Source: Actinoplanes italicus
Lineage (GTDB): Bacteria; Actinomycetota; Actinomycetes; Mycobacteriales; Micromonosporaceae
Length of the DNA stretch: 64,000 nucleotides
Direction of reading: 5' to 3'
Assembly (NCBI RefSeq): GCF_003001815.1
Contig: NZ_PVMZ01000015.1
Coordinates: 62,001-126,000, forward strand
Position 1 is the stretch's first letter, and the number at the start of each line of letters is the position of its first letter. The notes below the pieces were generated by a model. That model had not been told where the DNA came from and did not search any database. It worked only from the letters and a program-made list of their open reading frames with translations. Below are positions 39,164 through 48,506 of the stretch, piece after piece. The translations under genes and the position numbers were made by a program.

Positions 39164-39916
39164 ACACCCGACAGGCAGCAGATCGCCCAGTCGTTCGGCC
39201 TCGATGCCGAGCGTTACGACCGCACCCGGCCGCGCTATCCGGCGGCCATGATCGAGCGGATCGCCGTAGACGCGCACGACCTTCTCGACGTCGGCATCGG
39301 CACCGGCATCGCGGCCCGGCAGTTCCGCGACGCCGGCTGTCAGGTGCTCGGTGTCGAGCCCGATCCGCGGATGGCCGAGGTGGCGCGCCGGTACGGATTC
39401 GCCGTGGAGGAGTCCCGGTTCGAGGACTGGGAGCCGCGCGGGCGGACGTTCGACGCGGTGGTGGCCGGGCAGACGTGGCACTGGGTGGATCCGGTCGCCA
39501 GCGCCGCCCGGGCCGCCGAGGTGCTGCGGCCGGGCGGGCGGCTGGCCCTGTTCTGGAACACCGTCGAGCCGCCGGCCGAGCTGGCCGCGGCGTTCGGCGA
39601 GGTCTACCGGCGGGCGGCGCCGAGCCTGCCGTTCAACCCGTTCGCGGTCGCCGACCCGTACGCGAGTGTCGCGGAGAAGGCCACGACCGGCCTGGACACG
39701 GCGTTCGGGACGCCGGAGGTGTGGCGGTACTCGTGGGAGCACGAGTACACCCGCGAGGACTGGCTCGATCAGGTGCCGACCGCCGGCGGTCACGGCCTGC
39801 TCCCGCCGGACGAGCTCAAGGCGCTGGTCGAAGGACTGGGCGAGGTGATCGGCGAGCGGTTCACGATGCCCTACGCCACGGTGACGGTCACCGCGACGAG
39901 GGCAGGAAGAGGCTAG
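39155..39916 (+). CDS. class I SAM-dependent methyltransferase
   Basis: 253 residues. Opens QIAQSFGLDAERYDRTRPRYP, as in the UbiE/Methyltransf_11-like group of actinomycetes, then motif I DVGIGTGIAARQF, acidic GVEPDPRMAE, and GQTWHWVDPVASAARAAEVL with RPGGRLALFWN. Acceptor unknown. No ribosome site upstream; the operator over the start codon suggests a leaderless transcript. The last 29 bp overlap the convergent dehydrogenase gene. Confidence 0.82.
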   Translation: MPTTPDRQQIAQSFGLDAERYDRTRPRYPAAMIERIAVDAHDLLDVGIGTGIAARQFRDAGCQVLGVEPDPRMAEVARRYGFAVEESRFEDWEPRGRTFDAVVAGQTWHWVDPVASAARAAEVLRPGGRLALFWNTVEPPAELAAAFGEVYRRAAPSLPFNPFAVADPYASVAEKATTGLDTAFGTPEVWRYSWEHEYTREDWLDQVPTAGGHGLLPPDELKALVEGLGEVIGERFTMPYATVTVTATRAGRG

Positions 39917-41306
39917 GGCCGGCGCTTCCGGCGGGGTACTCGAGCAGCGGCACCTTCCCGGCTCGCCAGGCCGAGGTGACCGGCTCGACGATCCGCCAGC
40001 ACTGTTCGGCGGTGTCCGCCCGTACGGAGAGGGTCGGGTCGTCGGCGAACACACCGCGCAGCACTTCCCCGTACGGTGGAAGATCTCCCGCACCGAAATC
40101 GGCGCCGATGGTGACCGCATCGAGCTCGAAGGGATCGCCCGGGCCGTTGATGTTGAAGTCGAGGGCCAGGTGGTCGGGTCCGAAGCCGATCCGCAGCCGA
40201 TCCGGCTGGTCGCAGCCGGTCAGCCCGTCCGGGACGCGCGGCGGCTTCTTGAAGGTGATCACCGCCTCCTTGCGGCTGTCGCCGACGGCCTTGCCGGAGC
40301 GCAGCCGGAAGGGCACACCCGCCCAGCGCCAGGTGTCGACGGCCAGGACGAGCTCGGCGAGGGTCTCGGTGCCGCGGAAGGCGTCGACGCCGGGCTCGTC
40401 GGCGTACGACGGCAGGCTGCGCCCGTCCAGGTCACCGGCCGTGTAGCGGGCCCGGAGGCTGCACTCGGCCGGATCGTCGCTCCACGGGCGGGTGGCCCGC
40501 AGCACGTCCGCCTTACGGTCGCGGAACTCGGCCGCGGCCAGCGTGAACGGCGCCTCCATGGTGAGCAGCGCGAGGATCTGCAGCAGGTGACTCTGGATCA
40601 TGTCGGCGAGCGCGCCGGCCTTGTCGTAGTAGCCGGCCCGCCCCTCGAGCGCCAGGTTCTCGTCGAAGACGATGTCGACCGCTTCGACGTGGGTGTTGTC
40701 CAGCAGCGGCTCGAAGATCCGGTTCGCGAACCGCAGCCCGAGGATGTTGAGCACCGTCGACTTGCCGAGGAAGTGGTCGACCCGGTGCACCTGCTCCTCC
40801 GGGACGAGGCGGGCGAGCAGCCCGTTGAGTTCGGCGGCCTGCTCGCTGCCGGTGCCGAACGGCTTCTCCAGCACCAGCCGGGTTCCGGGCGGCAGATCCA
40901 CGTCGAGCAGCGCCTCGCAGGCGCGGGCGGTGACGGCCGGCGGCAGCGCGAAGAAGATCGCCACGGAGCCCTCCACCGAGCCGAGCAGTCCTCGCAGGTC
41001 GTCGGCGCTGGTGACGTCGGTGCGCAGGTAGCGGGCCCGGTCGGCGACGTCCGACGCGGCCGGGCTGGTGTCGCTCTCGGGCGTCTGCTCGCCGGCCGAC
41101 TGCGAGGCGGCGCGGGCGCCGTGCGCGCCGAACGAGTCGTGGACGCGCTGCCGCCAGCGTGCGTCGTCCCAGTCGTCGGTGGCGGCGCCGATCAGGGTGA
41201 GGCCGGGGACGTGACCGGCGGTGAGCAGCGCGCCGAGCCCGGGCAGCAGGAGCCGGGCGGTGAGATCGCCCGTCGCGCCCAGGATGATCAGGGTCTGGTC
41301 CGTCAT
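39888..41306 (-). CDS. zwf: glucose-6-phosphate dehydrogenase
   Basis: 472 residues. NADP motif LGATGDLTARLLLPGL, EKPFGTGSEQA, the substrate-binding RVDHFLGKSTVLNIL and the catalytic-His region DMIQSHLLQILALLTMEAP are all present. It oxidises glucose 6-phosphate to 6-phosphogluconolactone. Missing neighbours are telling: no tal, tkt, opcA or pgl here, so this is likely a second copy rather than the pentose-phosphate operon enzyme. It overlaps the upstream response-regulator gene by 4 bp (ATGA) and is thus coupled to a carboxylate-sensing two-component system. Confidence 0.85.
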   Translation of the reverse strand: MTDQTLIILGATGDLTARLLLPGLGALLTAGHVPGLTLIGAATDDWDDARWRQRVHDSFGAHGARAASQSAGEQTPESDTSPAASDVADRARYLRTDVTSADDLRGLLGSVEGSVAIFFALPPAVTARACEALLDVDLPPGTRLVLEKPFGTGSEQAAELNGLLARLVPEEQVHRVDHFLGKSTVLNILGLRFANRIFEPLLDNTHVEAVDIVFDENLALEGRAGYYDKAGALADMIQSHLLQILALLTMEAPFTLAAAEFRDRKADVLRATRPWSDDPAECSLRARYTAGDLDGRSLPSYADEPGVDAFRGTETLAELVLAVDTWRWAGVPFRLRSGKAVGDSRKEAVITFKKPPRVPDGLTGCDQPDRLRIGFGPDHLALDFNINGPGDPFELDAVTIGADFGAGDLPPYGEVLRGVFADDPTLSVRADTAEQCWRIVEPVTSAWRAGKVPLLEYPAGSAGPSLFLPSSR

Positions 41307-42004
41307 GGACGGTGGGTACCCCCGGAGGCCGGGCGGTACTCGACCTCGGGGCGTCCGGGTCCGCCGTACCGCGGGCTGCGGATCACCCGGCCCGAATCGG
41401 CGAGATGTTCCAGGTAGCGGCGTGCGGTGACCCGGGAGGTACCGGTGCGGACGCCGACCTCGGCCGCCGACAGGCCGGCGGGTTCGGCGCCGCGCAGCGC
41501 CGTGAGGATCAGGTCGAACGTCGTGGGGTCGAGTCCCTTGGGAAGGGTGTCGGCGGGGGCGCCGCGCAGGGTGGCGAACACCCGGTCGACCTCGTGCTGG
41601 GCGGCCACCTCCACCGATCCGGCGAGCTGGCGGCGGTACTGGGCGTAGCGGTCGAGCTTGTCGCGGAACGCCGCGAACGTGAACGGTTTCAGCAGGTAGT
41701 GCGTCACACCCAGGGCTACCGCCTGACGGATCATGGCGATGTCCCGGTTCGAGGTCACCGCCAGCACGTCGGTGCCGCTGCCGGCGGCGCGCAATGCTCG
41801 CGCGATCTCCAGGCCGTGCTTGTCCGGCAGGTTCAGGTCGAGCAGGACGAGGTCGATGGCCTCGGCACGGAGCAGGCTCATCGCGTCTCTCGCGGTCAGC
41901 GCCACCCCGGCGACCTCAAAACCTGCGACCTTCTGGGTGTACGCACGGTGCGCCTCCGCGATCAGCGGCTCATCGTCGACCACCAGGACCCGGATGGCGT
42001 TCAT
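41303..42004 (-). CDS. CitB/DcuR-type response regulator
   Basis: 233 residues. Receiver domain: IRVLVVDDEPLIAEAHRAY, phospho-Asp in LVLLDLNLPDKHG, and the Lys in THYLLKPFTF. The C-terminal part ends with the DcuR/CitB-like HTH (GLSAAEVGVRTGTSRVTARR then YLEHLADSGRV). The family activates C4-dicarboxylate or citrate uptake genes. It overlaps the kinase gene upstream and the dehydrogenase gene downstream by 4 bp each. Confidence 0.88.
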   Translation of the reverse strand: MNAIRVLVVDDEPLIAEAHRAYTQKVAGFEVAGVALTARDAMSLLRAEAIDLVLLDLNLPDKHGLEIARALRAAGSGTDVLAVTSNRDIAMIRQAVALGVTHYLLKPFTFAAFRDKLDRYAQYRRQLAGSVEVAAQHEVDRVFATLRGAPADTLPKGLDPTTFDLILTALRGAEPAGLSAAEVGVRTGTSRVTARRYLEHLADSGRVIRSPRYGGPGRPEVEYRPASGGTHRP

Positions 42005-43572
42005 GCGGGCACCGGCAGCCGGACGCTGATCTCGGCTCCCCCGCCGGGCGCGGTGCGGATGTCGTAGCCGCCGCCGTACCGGTCCGCGACCTGGCGGACC
42101 AGGGACAGCCCGATGCCGTGCCCGTCGCCCTTGGTCGACCAGCCGTGCCGGAAGACCTCGGCGGCCTGTTCCGGGCGCAGGCCCGGCCCGTTGTCGCGGA
42201 CCCGGACCAGCACCTCACCGCCTTCCTCGCGCACGAGCACACCCACCCGGCGCGGCAGCGGCGTGTCGGCGACCGCTTCCAGGGCGTTGTCGATCAGGTT
42301 GCCGACCACGGTGATCAGGTCACGGCCGCGCAGCAGGGAGCCGGTGAGCCGCGACTCGCTGTCGATGGTGAGCTCGACACCGCGTTCGCCGGCCTGGGCG
42401 GACTTGCCGAGCAGCAGGGCGGCCAGGGCCGGTTCGTCGACCGCGCCGACGACCTGGTCAGTGAGCTGCTGGGCGAGGGCCAGCTCGGCGGTGGCCAGTT
42501 CGATCGCCTCGTCGGTGCGGCCGAGTTCGACCATGGTGAGAACGGTGTGCAGGCGGTTGGCGGCCTCGTGCGCCTGCGCGCGCAGAGCCTCAGTGAGGCC
42601 GCGGACCGAGTCGAGCTCGCCGGTCAGTGCCCGCAGCTCGGTGTGGTCGCGGAGGGTGAGGACGGTGCCGAGCAGCCGGCCGTCGAAGCGGGTCTCGCGG
42701 CGGCTGGCGACCAGCACCCGGTCGCCGACCAGCACCGGTTCGTCCACGGTGGGCCGTCGCTCGCCGACCAGTCCCGCGACCTCGGGCGGCAGTGCGTCCG
42801 GCTCGTCGTCGGTGATACCGAGCAGGCGGCGGCCCTCGTCGTTGATCAGCGTGACCCGGCCGTCGCGGCCGACGACCACGAGGCCCTCGCGCACGGCGTG
42901 CAGGACGGCGTCGTGGTACTCGTACATCCGCGTCATCTCGGCCGGGCCGAGGCCGTGGGTCTGGCGGCGCAGGCGGCGGCTGAGCAGCCACGATCCGAAG
43001 GCGGCCAGGAGCAGGGCGGTTCCGGTGGCCAGTCCGACGACCGGCAGCTGGGCGAGCAGGGCCCGGTTGATCGCCTCGGTCCTGATGCCGACCGACACCA
43101 GGCCGATGATCTCGCCGCTGCCGGGGTCGCGCACGGGCACGACGGTACGCACCGAGTCGCCGAGGCTGCCGCGGTACTCCTCCACGACCGTGCCGCCGGA
43201 CAGCGCCGCGTCGACCGTACCGGCGAAGGGTTGTCCGATCAGATCTTCGGTGGGGTGGCTGTAGCGGGTCCGGTCGGGCGCCATCACCACGACGAAGTCG
43301 GTTTCGGTGGCGTCCCGGATCGCCTCGGCGTACGGCTGCAGGGTCGCCGACGGATCGGTGTCGTCCAGTGCCGCGGCGACCGCGGGCGTGTGCGCGATCG
43401 TCTCGGCCACGGCGATGACCTCGGAGATCGCGGCGTTGCGCGCGTCGTTGCCGGCGAGCAGCACGGCGCCGGTCGTCCCGGTCGCCACGAGCAGCGTCAC
43501 CACCAGCACCTGCAGGGCGAACAGCTGCCGCGCGATGCTCCACCGTCGTGCCAAACCCCGGCCTCGATTCAT
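42001..43572 (-). CDS. DcuS/CitA-type sensor histidine kinase
   Basis: 523 residues from the ATG at 43572. Membrane helix 1 (LFALQVLVVTLLVATGTTGAV), an extracytoplasmic PAS/Cache sensor (about 45-175) with the PVRDPGSGEIIGLVSVG end typical of CitA/DcuS, helix 2 (LLAQLPVVGLATGTALLLAA), a cytoplasmic PAS domain, then the H-box AQAHEAANRLHTV (phospho-His) and the HATPase domain (NLIDNALEAV, DNGPGL, GHGIGLSLV). Ligands of this family are carboxylates such as citrate, succinate or malate. Divergent from the DctA gene. Confidence 0.88.
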   Translation of the reverse strand: MNRGRGLARRWSIARQLFALQVLVVTLLVATGTTGAVLLAGNDARNAAISEVIAVAETIAHTPAVAAALDDTDPSATLQPYAEAIRDATETDFVVVMAPDRTRYSHPTEDLIGQPFAGTVDAALSGGTVVEEYRGSLGDSVRTVVPVRDPGSGEIIGLVSVGIRTEAINRALLAQLPVVGLATGTALLLAAFGSWLLSRRLRRQTHGLGPAEMTRMYEYHDAVLHAVREGLVVVGRDGRVTLINDEGRRLLGITDDEPDALPPEVAGLVGERRPTVDEPVLVGDRVLVASRRETRFDGRLLGTVLTLRDHTELRALTGELDSVRGLTEALRAQAHEAANRLHTVLTMVELGRTDEAIELATAELALAQQLTDQVVGAVDEPALAALLLGKSAQAGERGVELTIDSESRLTGSLLRGRDLITVVGNLIDNALEAVADTPLPRRVGVLVREEGGEVLVRVRDNGPGLRPEQAAEVFRHGWSTKGDGHGIGLSLVRQVADRYGGGYDIRTAPGGGAEISVRLPVPA

Positions 43573-43594
43573 TTCGTACGGGTGAACAAAATGA

Positions 43595-43612
43595 CCGTAA
43601 CCGTGATTACGG
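43595..43612. promoter_or_regulatory. candidate operator for the carboxylate two-component system
   Basis: Inverted repeat CCGTAA-N6-TTACGG in the 65-bp gap between the kinase gene and the transporter gene. Its position between divergent genes and distinctive A/T content suggest it binds the DcuR-like regulator. Confidence 0.5.
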
Positions 43613-43637
43613 CTGAGACCCAGGCCACATTCCTCCC

Positions 43638-44993
43638 ATGACAACCGCTGCCCCGCCGGTCAAGCGCGACCGCACCCACTACCTGTACCTGGCGGTCATC
43701 GCGGCCGTCCTGCTCGGCATCGCCGTCGGCCTGCTCTGGCCGGAGTTCGCGATCGAGCTCAAACCGATCGGTACCGGCTTCGTCGACCTGATCAAGATGA
43801 TGATCGCCCCGGTCATCTTCTGCACCATCGTCCTCGGCGTCGGCTCGATCCGGCAGGCGGCCCAGGTCGGCAAGGTCGGCGGTCTGGCCCTCGGCTACTT
43901 CCTCACGATGTCCACCGTGGCGCTGGCCATCGGCCTGGTCGTCGGCAACCTGATCCACCCCGGATCGGGGATGAACCTGGACGCCTCGACGGCCGCGGCC
44001 GGGCAGAAGCAGGTCGCCGCGGACACCGCCAAGAGCACCTCCGAATTCCTGCTCGGCATCATCCCGGACAGCCTGCTCGCCCCGCTGGCCACCGGCAACG
44101 TGCTGCAGACCCTGCTGGTGGCGCTGCTGACCGGGTTCGCACTGCAGGCCATGGGCGAGCGCTCGGCGGCGGTGCTCCGGGCGATCGGCCTGTTCCAGCG
44201 GCTGGTCTTCCGGATCCTGGCGATGCTGATGTGGCTGGCCCCGATCGGGGCGTTCGGCGCGATCGCCGCGGTGGTCGGCGCCACCGGCACCGACGCGCTG
44301 ATCAGCCTGGCCCAGATCATGCTCGGCTTCTACGCCACCTGCGCGCTCTTCGTCCTCGTGGTGCTCGGGGCGCTGCTCTGGCTGGTCGCCCGGATCAACA
44401 TCTTCAGCCTGTTCAAGTACCTCGGCCGCGAGTTCCTGCTGATCCTGTCGACCTCGTCGTCGGAGTCGGCGCTGCCCCGCCTGATCGCCAAGATGGAGCA
44501 CGTCGGCGTGAGCCGCCCGGTCGTCGGCATCACGGTGCCTACCGGGTACTCGTTCAACCTGGACGGCACGGCCATCTACCTGACCATGGCGTCGCTGTTC
44601 GTGGCCCAGGCGATGGGTGACCCGCTGTCGGTCAGCGAGCAGGTCTCGCTGCTCCTGTTCATGATGATCGCCTCGAAGGGCGCGGCCGGGGTCACCGGCG
44701 CCGGGCTGGCCACGCTGGCCGGCGGACTGCAGAGCCACCGTCCCGACCTGGTCGACGGCGTGGGCCTGATCGTCGGGATCGACCGGTTCATGTCCGAGGC
44801 CCGCGCGCTGACCAACTTCGCCGGCAACGCCGTCGCGACGGTGCTGATCGGCACCTGGACGAAGGAGTTCGACCGCGACCGGGCCCAGCTGGTGCTCGGC
44901 GGCGACGACCCGTTCGACGAGGAGACCATGGTCGACGACGACCACGGCACCCCGGAGCCGAGCGCGCCCGAGCCGGAACCCGCGAAGGCCTAG
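43638..44993 (+). CDS. dctA: DctA-type C4-dicarboxylate:cation symporter
   Basis: 451 residues of the DAACS family: eight helices plus re-entrant loops. MMIAPVIFCTIVLGVGSI, the serine-rich hairpin TSSSESALPRL, PTGYSFNLDGTAIYLTMASL and SKGAAGVTGAGLATLAGGL are diagnostic. It imports succinate, fumarate or malate with H+ or Na+. Control by the divergent DcuS/R-like pair is strongly suggested. The stop codon runs directly into a 53-bp hairpin repeat. Confidence 0.9.
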   Translation: MTTAAPPVKRDRTHYLYLAVIAAVLLGIAVGLLWPEFAIELKPIGTGFVDLIKMMIAPVIFCTIVLGVGSIRQAAQVGKVGGLALGYFLTMSTVALAIGLVVGNLIHPGSGMNLDASTAAAGQKQVAADTAKSTSEFLLGIIPDSLLAPLATGNVLQTLLVALLTGFALQAMGERSAAVLRAIGLFQRLVFRILAMLMWLAPIGAFGAIAAVVGATGTDALISLAQIMLGFYATCALFVLVVLGALLWLVARINIFSLFKYLGREFLLILSTSSSESALPRLIAKMEHVGVSRPVVGITVPTGYSFNLDGTAIYLTMASLFVAQAMGDPLSVSEQVSLLLFMMIASKGAAGVTGAGLATLAGGLQSHRPDLVDGVGLIVGIDRFMSEARALTNFAGNAVATVLIGTWTKEFDRDRAQLVLGGDDPFDEETMVDDDHGTPEPSAPEPEPAKA

Positions 44994-45107
44994 CGGGGCC
45001 ATATCGCTGCCTCGAGCGTCCTGAGACAGCGGTAGGACCCGGCCACGAAGATTCGGCTGTGCAGCACCGCTGTCTCGAGCGTTCTGAGACAGCGGTGCTG
45101 CACAGCC
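44992..45107. repeat. 53-bp hairpin element pair, locus B
   Basis: Two elements spaced 63 bp. B1 (44992-45044) is degenerate, 16 of 22 pairs. B2 (45055-45107) has two perfectly complementary 22-nt arms around a 9-nt loop; the right arm begins GAGACAGCGGTGCTGC and ends ACAGCC. A 10-nt spacer (ACGAAGATTC) lies between. B1 begins at the dctA stop codon and B2 ends 84 bp before the TIR-WD40 start. Could act as a terminator, but lacks a U-tract. Confidence 0.85.
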
Positions 45108-45191
45108 GCTCATTTGCGGACGCCGATTTCCCCCGGACGGCACCTGCGTGGAGAATCGGTCGGCGCCGATGATCGAACGCGGGGGCCCTGC

Positions 45192-48100
45192 ATGACTTTC
45201 AATGGCTTCATCTCGTACAGCCACGCCGCAGACGGGCGGCTGGCGCCGGCCGTACAGCGTGGGTTGCATCGGCTGGCGAGGCCCTGGAACCGCCGCCGCG
45301 CGCTGTGGATCTTCCGGGATCAGACCGGCCTGTCGGTGACCCCGGCGTTGTGGTCCTCGATCCAGGAGGCACTGGACGGCTCGGACTGGTTCGTGCTGCT
45401 CGCGTCACCGGAGGCGGCACAGTCGCCGTGGGTCAACCGCGAGATCGAGCATTGGATCGCGACGAAACCGGCGGACCGGATCCTGCCCGTACTGACCGAC
45501 GGGGAGTGGCGGTGGGACCCGGAACGCGGCGACCTGTCCGCGGACTCGACGGCCGTGCCGGACGCATTGCGCGGGGTGTTCGCCGAGGAGCCGCTCTTCC
45601 TCGACCTGCGCTGGACCCGCGACGACCCGAGCCTCAGCCTGAACGATGCCCGGTTCCGCGACGCGATCGCGCAGCTGGCCGCCCCGATGCACGGCCTCAG
45701 CAAGGACGAGTTGGAGGGCGAGGACGTCCGGCAGCACCGCCAGGCACAGCGGCTGCGCCGGGGAGCCGTGGCGGCGCTGGCGTTGCTGACCGCTGTGGCG
45801 TCGCTGACCGGCGTGGTCGCGGGGCACAACGCCGACCGGGCCGCCGCCGCCAGGGTCGAGGCCGAGCGGCAGACAGAACTCGCCTCGCAGGAGCGCGGCA
45901 ATGCCGGGCGGTTCGCGGAGGAGGCCCGGCGCCAGCAGGAGAACGCCCGCACGCAGGAGGCTCGCGCCCACGCCGCCGCCGTGGAGACGAAGTCGCAGGA
46001 GAAGCAGGCTCGGGAACAGCGGGCCGCGGCCCAACGGGCGGCGGCCGAGGCGAGACGACAGCAGGAGAACGCACGTAAGCAGCAGGAACTGGCGAACCGG
46101 TCGCGTGCCCTGGCCGAGGAGCAGGGAAAGGTGGCCCGGGAACAGCGTGCACTGGCCGAGCAGTCCGCGCGGCAGTCGGAACGCCAGCGGATGATCGCGG
46201 AGCAGCAGCAACTCCTCGCCGCGCAGGCCACCGCGGAGGCCGAGCGGCAGAAAACCATCGCGCGGCAACAGCAGCGGCTCGCCGAGGAGTCCGCGGCGGA
46301 GGCCCGCCGCCAGGAGGCCATCGCCCGGGACAACGAACGAAAGGCGGCGGAGGCCGCCGAGGAGGCCCGCCGGCAGGAGGAGAACGCCGCCGAGCAGAAG
46401 CGGTTCACGCTCGGGCGACGGCTGTTCAACAGGGCCACGGCGACCGTCGGTAACGACCCGGCGATGGCGCTGCGGCTCGGGATCGCGGCGGAGAAGATCC
46501 AGCCCGGCGCCGAGTCCCGTGCCGAGCTCGCAGCTCTCGTCACCTCCACACGCAAGATCGGCGCCATGGACGAGGTTCTGGCCATGGCCCACGGGGCGGA
46601 CGGCATCCTCGCCGTCATCGACGCCGACTACACCCTGTCGCTGTGGAGCGTGGCCGACCCGGCCGTGCCCGTCCGCCTCGTCACGCTCGAAGATTTCCTG
46701 GTCTTCCCCTTCCTGACCTTCGGCCCCGACGGCAAGACACTCGCCGTCGTCGGCGGATGGGACTTCGAGCCGGTTCTCCTCGACGTCTCCGATCCGGCCG
46801 AGCCGGTCACGATCAGCACGGTGCCGCTGCCGAACGCCGGCCGGCCCGTCTTCAGCCCGGACGGGCGGACGCTCGCCGTCGGCGACTTCGAGGGGATGTG
46901 GACCCTCTGGGACCTGACCGACAAGGAGAGCCCCGCCCGGCTCGGCCAGATCCAGGGCGCCGGTCTCACGCCGCTCACGTTCAGCCCCGACGGTCTCACC
47001 GTCGTGACGGCCGGCGTCTCCGGCGGCACCGGGAGGGTCTGGAACATCACTGATCGCAAGAACCCCATCGCGCTGCTCACACTGGACGGCAAGGTTCAGA
47101 GAGCGGCCTTCAGCCCGGTACGGCCTCTGCTGGCCACCCACGACCCCGACGGGAGTCTCTCGATCTGGAACATGAGCAACCCCGCCAAGCCGGAGAAGCT
47201 CTCGACGCAGGCGGCCCGCGCCGGCGACGTGATGTTCAGCAACGACGGCCTGACCCTGGCCACCAGTGACGACGACGGGACGGCCCGCCTGTGGGACATG
47301 ACCGCGGACACGCCGGTCCACCTCGCCGATGTGAACGGCAACGACGGCGCCGCGCTGGCGATGACGTTCAGCCCGGACGCCCGGGTCCTGTCCACCGTGG
47401 CGGTCGACGGCTCACTGAGCCTGTGGACAGTCGAGGCGCACGGCACACCGAAGGTCCTCGGCCGGGCCACCGGTGAGACCCGAATCGGGCTGATGGCCGC
47501 TCTCAGCTCGGACGGCCGGCGCCTGACCACCGCACACACCGACGGGACGGCTACCACGTGGGACCTGTCGAACCCCGCCCGCCCGGTCGCACGCGCCACC
47601 GTACGTGTCGTCCCCGGTTCTCTCGATACGGCGGCGGTCAGTCCCAGCGGTGACCTCCTCGCCGCCGTCCGCTGGGCGTCGGACGGCTTCGTGACGTTGA
47701 CCGATCTCAGTGATCCGAGCGCGCCGGCGCCTATCGGCAAGGTGCCCGTCGGACCATACGGCTCCACGCTCGCGTTCGGTCCGGACGGCCGGACGCTGGC
47801 CATCGGCGAGGGATTCGACGTGACGCTGTGGGATCTCACCAACCCGCGGGACCCTGCCCGGCTTCCCGATCTGCCGGGCGACGATCTGGTCGGACCCATC
47901 GCCTTCAGCCCTGATGGCAACACCATCGCCGTCGCCGAGGACCAGACGATCAGTCTGTGGAGCCTGGCCGACCGGTCGGACCCGGTTCGGACCGGGCAGC
48001 TCAAGGGGCACTCCGCCTTCGTGAGATCCATGGTTTTCAGCCCGGACGGGCGGACCCTGGCGACCGGCAGCTCGGACAGGACGGCGGCACTGTGGGACAT

Positions 48101-48506
48101 CGCCGGCCCGATCCGCCGCCGGCAGGCGATCCTGACCGGCAACACCACGATGATCGACTCGGTGGCCTTCTCGCCGGACGGCCGCACCCTCGCGACCGGC
48201 ACCAGGGACTCCGTGCTGGCACTCTGGGATGTGGCCGAGCCGTCCACCCCCCAGCGTGTCGGCGGGCTGAAGCGCACCGAACTCCAGTCGAGGTCGGTGC
48301 TCTTCCACCCGGACGGGCGCACCTTGGTGACCAGCGGCCGTGACAGCGGCGGGACACGGGCTGTGCTCTGGGACTACTCGGGGCTGAACGCTCTGCGGGC
48401 GGCGCCCTCCAAGACCGCCTGCGCCGTCACCGGTGGCGGCTTCACAGCGGAGGAGTGGGCGGCCTACGTCCCGGAGACGCAGTACCAGCCCACCTGTCCC
48501 CGCTGA
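45192..48506 (+). CDS. TIR domain, membrane helix, coiled coil, WD40 beta-propeller protein
   Basis: 1104 residues from the ATG at 45192. Residues 1-150: TIR domain (GFISYSHAADG, WFVLLASPEAAQSPWVNREI) with the candidate catalytic Glu at about 84 in the WVxxEI motif. About 190-211: one membrane helix (AVAALALLTAVASLTGVVAG). About 213-405: long coiled coil of Ala/Glu/Gln/Arg with repeated EEARRQQENAR-like heptads. About 450-1070: WD40 repeats (FSPDGRTLA...LWD motif many times). Bacterial TIR domains often degrade NAD+ in defence; a membrane-anchored sensor with a propeller as input is inferred. Flanked on both sides by 53-bp hairpin elements. Confidence 0.85.
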   Translation: MTFNGFISYSHAADGRLAPAVQRGLHRLARPWNRRRALWIFRDQTGLSVTPALWSSIQEALDGSDWFVLLASPEAAQSPWVNREIEHWIATKPADRILPVLTDGEWRWDPERGDLSADSTAVPDALRGVFAEEPLFLDLRWTRDDPSLSLNDARFRDAIAQLAAPMHGLSKDELEGEDVRQHRQAQRLRRGAVAALALLTAVASLTGVVAGHNADRAAAARVEAERQTELASQERGNAGRFAEEARRQQENARTQEARAHAAAVETKSQEKQAREQRAAAQRAAAEARRQQENARKQQELANRSRALAEEQGKVAREQRALAEQSARQSERQRMIAEQQQLLAAQATAEAERQKTIARQQQRLAEESAAEARRQEAIARDNERKAAEAAEEARRQEENAAEQKRFTLGRRLFNRATATVGNDPAMALRLGIAAEKIQPGAESRAELAALVTSTRKIGAMDEVLAMAHGADGILAVIDADYTLSLWSVADPAVPVRLVTLEDFLVFPFLTFGPDGKTLAVVGGWDFEPVLLDVSDPAEPVTISTVPLPNAGRPVFSPDGRTLAVGDFEGMWTLWDLTDKESPARLGQIQGAGLTPLTFSPDGLTVVTAGVSGGTGRVWNITDRKNPIALLTLDGKVQRAAFSPVRPLLATHDPDGSLSIWNMSNPAKPEKLSTQAARAGDVMFSNDGLTLATSDDDGTARLWDMTADTPVHLADVNGNDGAALAMTFSPDARVLSTVAVDGSLSLWTVEAHGTPKVLGRATGETRIGLMAALSSDGRRLTTAHTDGTATTWDLSNPARPVARATVRVVPGSLDTAAVSPSGDLLAAVRWASDGFVTLTDLSDPSAPAPIGKVPVGPYGSTLAFGPDGRTLAIGEGFDVTLWDLTNPRDPARLPDLPGDDLVGPIAFSPDGNTIAVAEDQTISLWSLADRSDPVRTGQLKGHSAFVRSMVFSPDGRTLATGSSDRTAALWDIAGPIRRRQAILTGNTTMIDSVAFSPDGRTLATGTRDSVLALWDVAEPSTPQRVGGLKRTELQSRSVLFHPDGRTLVTSGRDSGGTRAVLWDYSGLNALRAAPSKTACAVTGGGFTAEEWAAYVPETQYQPTCPR

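Noticed and set aside
45055..45107. Hairpin element as an ordinary intrinsic terminator only
   Set aside because: Perfect 22-bp stem without U-tract, repeated with sequence identity at distant sites and as half elements; termination may be a side effect but does not explain the family.
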